Shown piece by piece: positions 5,539 through 8,549 of a stretch of DNA of 8,549 nucleotides (the first letter of the stretch is position 1; each line of letters opens with the position of its first letter). The notes beneath the pieces are model-generated. The model searched no databases, was not told the DNA's origin, and saw nothing but the letters and a program-made list of their open reading frames with translations. A program made the position numbers and the translations under genes. The DNA comes from Gammaproteobacteria bacterium (GTDB lineage: Bacteria; Pseudomonadota; Gammaproteobacteria; Xanthomonadales; Xanthomonadaceae): the NCBI GenBank assembly GCA_026398715.1, contig JAPLSI010000171.1, forward strand, positions 1 through 8,549, written 5' to 3'.

Positions 5539-6090
5539 TTAGAAACTGGCGTTTGGTCCCCGCAGCGCTTCGAGCTCGGCCGGCGTGGATTGCCGCCCCA
5601 GCGCGACATTGCGCCCCGGGAAGCGCCCGAACCGGTCGATCAGGTCCTTGTGCAGCTGCGCGTAGCGGGTCCAGCCGGCGTTGTCGAGGCTGCTGATGAG
5701 TTCGACCGCCAGTGCCTGGTGTCCGGCGTGTTCGCTGTGTTCGAAGGGCAGGTACAGGAACAGGCGCTGGCGTGGGGTCATGGCCTGGTCGTAGCCGGCG
5801 TCGATGGCCTGTTTGGCCAGCCGCCGGGCGATGGGGTCGGACGCGTAGGCCCGCGGATCGCCGCGGAACAGGTTGCGCGAGAACTGGTCCAGCACGATGA
5901 CGGCGGCCAGCAGCGCGCGCGGTTCCTGGATGCCGGCGGCATCGGTGGCGACCAGTTGCAGGTGCAGGGCCAGGAAGCGCGCGCGGATCTGTTCGTCCAC
6001 GCGCGGGTCGCCGGAAAACCAGTCGGACTCTTCCAGTTCGTCGAACCAGAATGAGAGGACTTCGTTGATCCAATAGGGCTCGGCGACCAT
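5539..6090 (-). CDS. DUF924 family protein
   Basis: 183 aa, usual length for the family. Conserved blocks visible: VLSFWF (11-16), the LDQFSRNLFRG block (67-77), LYLPFEHSE (112-120), RFGRFPGRN (153-161) and GRQSTPAE (165-172). These are the hallmark stretches of DUF924, an all-helical TPR-like protein family found in bacteria and some eukaryotes with no settled function. No signal peptide or membrane span, so cytoplasmic. The ATG at 6090 places VLxFWF at the normal distance from the N-terminus; a GGAA about 8 nt upstream is a modest ribosome-binding site. It lies downstream of the symporter gene on the same strand, but the terminator at 6137-6159 separates them. No promoter could be identified with confidence. 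The family call is strong; the role is unknown. Confidence 0.92.
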   Translation of the reverse strand: MVAEPYWINEVLSFWFDELEESDWFSGDPRVDEQIRARFLALHLQLVATDAAGIQEPRALLAAVIVLDQFSRNLFRGDPRAYASDPIARRLAKQAIDAGYDQAMTPRQRLFLYLPFEHSEHAGHQALAVELISSLDNAGWTRYAQLHKDLIDRFGRFPGRNVALGRQSTPAELEALRGPNASF

Positions 6091-6136
6091 GAACCTGATT
6101 CCGCTACCTGTTCGGTCAAGGCAACGTGACGAGGCG

Positions 6137-6159
6137 AAAAAGGCGGCCAGCCGGGCCGC
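6137..6159 (-). terminator. Rho-independent terminator of the deacetylase-symporter operon
   Basis: On the minus strand GCGGCC (6159-6154), loop CGGCT, GGCCGC (6148-6143) form a perfect 6-bp GC stem followed by C and five T residues (6141-6137). It begins about 21 nt after the symporter stop at 6181. Confidence 0.78.
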
Positions 6160-6180
6160 GCCTGCGATTGGGCGCGGTGC

Positions 6181-7758
6181 CTACCAGAAGGTGGAGTACA
6201 GGGCCGTCAGCGTGGCGACCGCGCCGAGCGCCGCCATATTGAAGGTCGATGACGTGGCGAAGCTCACGCCATGCGCGTGGGAATGCGCATGATCCCGTTC
6301 GAAGCTCGGTTTGGTCAGGATCGACACGATCACCGAAAGCGCCAGCGCCAGCAGGAACACCAGGCCTACGCGATCGATGAACGGCAGTTCGGGCCAGGCC
6401 AGTTTCAACACCAGCGAGAGCACGAACGAACCCAATGCACCGGCCAGCGCCCCGGCCTCGTTCGCGCGTTTCCAGAACAGGCCCAGCACGAAGATGACCA
6501 CGATTCCCGGCGTGAAGAATCCGGTGTACTCCTGGATGTACTGGAACGCCTGGTCAAAGCTGCCAAGCAGCGGCCTCGCGCTTAGTACCGCGACCACCAC
6601 TGCGGACACTGCGGTTATGCGCCCCACCCGAACCAGCGTGTGCTGGGTGGGCTGGTGCGCGCCGTCGCCGAACTTGGCGTAGACATCCAGCGTGAAAATG
6701 GTGGCGATCGAATTGATCTTGGACGCCAGCGAGGCAACGATGGCCGCGATCAAGGCGGCGAAGACCAGCCCGAGAAGGCCGGTCGGAAGCAGCGCCATCA
6801 TCGTCGGATATGCCTGGTCCGGCTTTTCCAGTCCCGGTGCCAGCGCCAGGGCGGCGATGCCCGGCAACACCACCACGATCGGCATCAGCATCTTCAGGAA
6901 CGCCGCGAACACGATGCCCTTCTGCGCCTCGTTGATGTCCTTGGCCGCCAGCGCGCGCTGGATGATGTACTGGTTGAAGCCCCAGTAGCTGAGATTCATG
7001 ATCCACATGCCGCCGAGCAGCACGCTAAGCCCGGGCAGGTCCTTGTAGAAGGGATTGTCCGGCGTAAGGATCATCTGGAAGTGCTGGGGATGCTCGCGCC
7101 ACAAGTGCATGAAACCGGCGACCATTCCCGTGTCGCCGCTGACGCGGTTGAGCATGACCCATGACAACACCAGGCCACCGAGGACGAGCAGCGCGACCTG
7201 CACGATGTCGGTGAGCGCCACGGCCTTGAGACCGCCATACAGCTGATACAGCAGGGCGAACACCGCAATCATCACCAGCGCCGGCATCTGGCCCATGCCG
7301 GTCACCTGCGATACCGCGATGGCTCCGAGCCAGAGGATGGAGGTGAGGTTGACGAAGACGTACAGTCCCAGCCAGAACACGGCCATCAGGGTGCGGATGC
7401 GGGTGCCGTAACGCTGCTCGAGGAACTGCGGCATCGTGTAGATGCCGTTCTTGAGGAAGATCGGCAGGAAGAACTTGCCGACGATCAGCAGCGTGAACGC
7501 CGCCATCCACTCGTAGGAGGCGATCGCCAGGCCGATGGCATAACCCGAGCCGGACATGCCGATGATCTGTTCGGCGGAAATATTGGCAGCGATCAGCGAG
7601 GCGCCGACCGCCCACCAGGGCAAGGCCTTGCCGGCCAGGAAGTAGTCTTCGGCCGTCTTCTCGTGGCCCTTCTTCTCGCGTGATACCCACTGCGCGAGGG
7701 CGAAGATTCCGATCAGATAGATGATGACGATCGATGTATCCAGCAGCGACAGCTTCAT
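6181..7758 (-). CDS. Na+/sugar symporter, solute:sodium symporter family, vSGLT-like
   Basis: 525 aa, about 14 membrane helices (LeuT fold), inner membrane, importing a sugar with Na+. It resembles Vibrio vSGLT end to end, including AANISAEQIIGMSGSGYAIG (57-76), WGFNQYIIQR (259-268), AQKGIVFAAFLK (278-289), FQYIQEYTG (405-413) and the C-terminal YSTFW. By offset from remembered vSGLT numbering, galactose contacts are kept at N59, Q64, E83, N255, Y258 (gate), K289 and Q406; the S91 equivalent is A86. The Na2 site keeps A57, I60, A339 and S343, but the S364 equivalent is A342. The loop before the last helix holds a His-rich stretch (489-497). The start at 7758 has AGGGG 6 nt upstream. It lies 16 nt after the deacetylase stop, so the two form an operon. 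Sugar transport is highly likely; galactose or glucose is probable, not proven. Confidence 0.95.
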   Translation of the reverse strand: MKLSLLDTSIVIIYLIGIFALAQWVSREKKGHEKTAEDYFLAGKALPWWAVGASLIAANISAEQIIGMSGSGYAIGLAIASYEWMAAFTLLIVGKFFLPIFLKNGIYTMPQFLEQRYGTRIRTLMAVFWLGLYVFVNLTSILWLGAIAVSQVTGMGQMPALVMIAVFALLYQLYGGLKAVALTDIVQVALLVLGGLVLSWVMLNRVSGDTGMVAGFMHLWREHPQHFQMILTPDNPFYKDLPGLSVLLGGMWIMNLSYWGFNQYIIQRALAAKDINEAQKGIVFAAFLKMLMPIVVVLPGIAALALAPGLEKPDQAYPTMMALLPTGLLGLVFAALIAAIVASLASKINSIATIFTLDVYAKFGDGAHQPTQHTLVRVGRITAVSAVVVAVLSARPLLGSFDQAFQYIQEYTGFFTPGIVVIFVLGLFWKRANEAGALAGALGSFVLSLVLKLAWPELPFIDRVGLVFLLALALSVIVSILTKPSFERDHAHSHAHGVSFATSSTFNMAALGAVATLTALYSTFW

Positions 7759-7774
7759 GCCCTTCCCCTGGCCG

Positions 7775-8549
7775 TTAATCAGTATTTGTTTTGGAGCTTG
7801 TCGGCCCCAACCGCGTGGATTTCACGTACTTCATGATGTTGATGAAGGTGTCGGTCCAGACTACGTCGCGATGCGCGGCCAGGTAGTCGAGCAATTGATC
7901 GTGGGCCTGGGTCGATACCGTCAGGTAGTCGCCGCCAATGCCGTGGAAGGTGAAATTGACCATCGTGCCGCGCGCGATGGCTTCGTCCACACGGGCAATC
8001 AACTGCGCGCCGGTAACCTCGCTGGGCGCCCACACGCCGACGACATGTGGATCGAGCGCCTGCATGTCGGGGACGACGCCACCGTCGCCGGACTTGATCG
8101 CCACGAACTCTGCCTTCACCAATGGCAGGTAAGGCTCTCCCGCGGCCTTCAGGTCCCCGCACGGCGCGGTGAAAGTGCGCGTTGTCTTGCCATCGATGGC
8201 GTGCAGCATCGTGTTGCCCACGCGGATCTGCGCAGCCAGTTGCGCGGCGCTGATGTGATCGAGGTCATTTTCGGGCGTCACCCATTCGCGGCCCGGCGCG
8301 CTGCGCGAACACTGGTGGAACAGGGTGTGGTTTCCCAATTCATGCCCGTTTGCCGCGGCGGCGCGCCACTCGGGCAGGCGCTTGGCGAGGGTGTTGCTGG
8401 ACAGCGTGAGGTAGAAGCTTGCCTTCAGTCCGCGTTGGTCCAGCGCGGGAAGCGCATGGTCGAGCTGCGAATTGATGGCGTCGTCGTAGGCCAGGCTGAC
8501 CGCGGCGCGCTTGCCCTCGGGCCAGGTGAAAACCATCCCCAGCGCGAGC
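7775..8549 (-). CDS. Polysaccharide deacetylase (NodB/CE4 type), 5' end outside window
   Basis: At least 257 residues are visible. The frame stays open to the right edge, reading LALG before the first in-window Met at 8536. That Met has GGGG abutting it with no spacing, so it is probably internal; LALG could be the tail of a signal peptide. Counting from Met 8536, CE4 motifs are: YDDA with D18-D19 (base and metal ligand), HELGNHTLFH with H70 and H74 (metal ligands), TAPCGD (123-128, the RxPxG position), and FTFHGIG with H198 (catalytic His). The divalent-metal site and catalytic residues thus look intact. The C-terminal WTDTFINIMKYVK block is typical of one CE4 subgroup. Such enzymes remove N- or O-acetyl groups from chitin-like glycans, peptidoglycan or xylan, usually outside the cytoplasm. 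Its stop is 16 nt from the symporter start, suggesting joint sugar use. The substrate is unknown. Confidence 0.9.
   Translation of the reverse strand, partial: LALGMVFTWPEGKRAAVSLAYDDAINSQLDHALPALDQRGLKASFYLTLSSNTLAKRLPEWRAAAANGHELGNHTLFHQCSRSAPGREWVTPENDLDHISAAQLAAQIRVGNTMLHAIDGKTTRTFTAPCGDLKAAGEPYLPLVKAEFVAIKSGDGGVVPDMQALDPHVVGVWAPSEVTGAQLIARVDEAIARGTMVNFTFHGIGGDYLTVSTQAHDQLLDYLAAHRDVVWTDTFINIMKYVKSTRLGPTSSKTNTD

Noticed and set aside
5311..6054. Long plus-strand open frame of 247 codons
   Set aside because: It lies antisense to the small basic gene and DUF924, whose motifs are clear; GC-rich codon bias on the real strand leaves such open frames on the other one.
5498..6073. Minus-strand open frame of 191 codons overlapping DUF924
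   Set aside because: It is Arg/Ala/Gly/Pro-rich in a shifted frame, has no motif, and DUF924 occupies the same DNA with full family motifs.
6640..7164. Plus-strand frame of 174 codons within the symporter
   Set aside because: It is antisense to the symporter, has shadow-frame composition and no recognisable start signal or domain.

Overview
This is a GC-rich, gene-dense window in which almost every reading frame shows a strong third-position G/C bias. The protein repertoire (vSGLT-type sugar symporter, DUF3597, DUF3606 and DUF924 proteins, a YahK-like alcohol dehydrogenase) fits a gammaproteobacterium of the Xanthomonadales/Lysobacterales type. That placement is an inference from gene content and composition; no rRNA or tRNA gene is present to confirm it.

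Layout from left to right. At 1-1287 (minus strand) lies a translationally coupled pair of zinc-ribbon genes: a polytopic membrane protein with a C-terminal zinc ribbon, then a double-zinc-ribbon protein whose ATG overlaps the stop codon and which runs off the left edge. At 1457-1514 two GC-rich hairpins, one with a perfect 10-bp stem, follow a DUF3597 gene (minus). At 2103-2924 (plus, divergent from DUF3597) is an alpha/beta hydrolase of the non-heme chloroperoxidase-like group. At 3086-3594 (plus) are two small DUF3606-type paralogues in tandem, meeting a convergent MazG-like nucleotide pyrophosphohydrolase (3622-3972, minus). At 4136-5185 (plus) is a zinc-dependent alcohol dehydrogenase ending in a textbook Rho-independent terminator. 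At 5241-6090 (minus) are a tiny basic Gly/Ala/Lys-rich protein, whose ribosome-binding site sits in a hairpin loop, and a DUF924 protein. At 6181-8549 (minus) is an apparent two-gene operon: a NodB-type polysaccharide deacetylase (5' end outside the window) and a Na+/sugar symporter closely resembling Vibrio vSGLT, ended by a Rho-independent terminator.

How the genes work together: the clearest functional unit is the deacetylase plus sugar symporter, which suggests deacetylation of an extracytoplasmic glycan or sugar ester and uptake of a sugar. The zinc-ribbon pair is probably a second unit. The remaining genes look like single housekeeping, detoxification or stress genes in alternating orientation. 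I see no mobile element, CRISPR array, phage gene, toxin-antitoxin pair or recognised defence system. The most useful observations are the edge-truncated zinc-ribbon gene, the Shine-Dalgarno hairpin, the tandem DUF3606 genes, and the symporter's changes at two binding-site positions.
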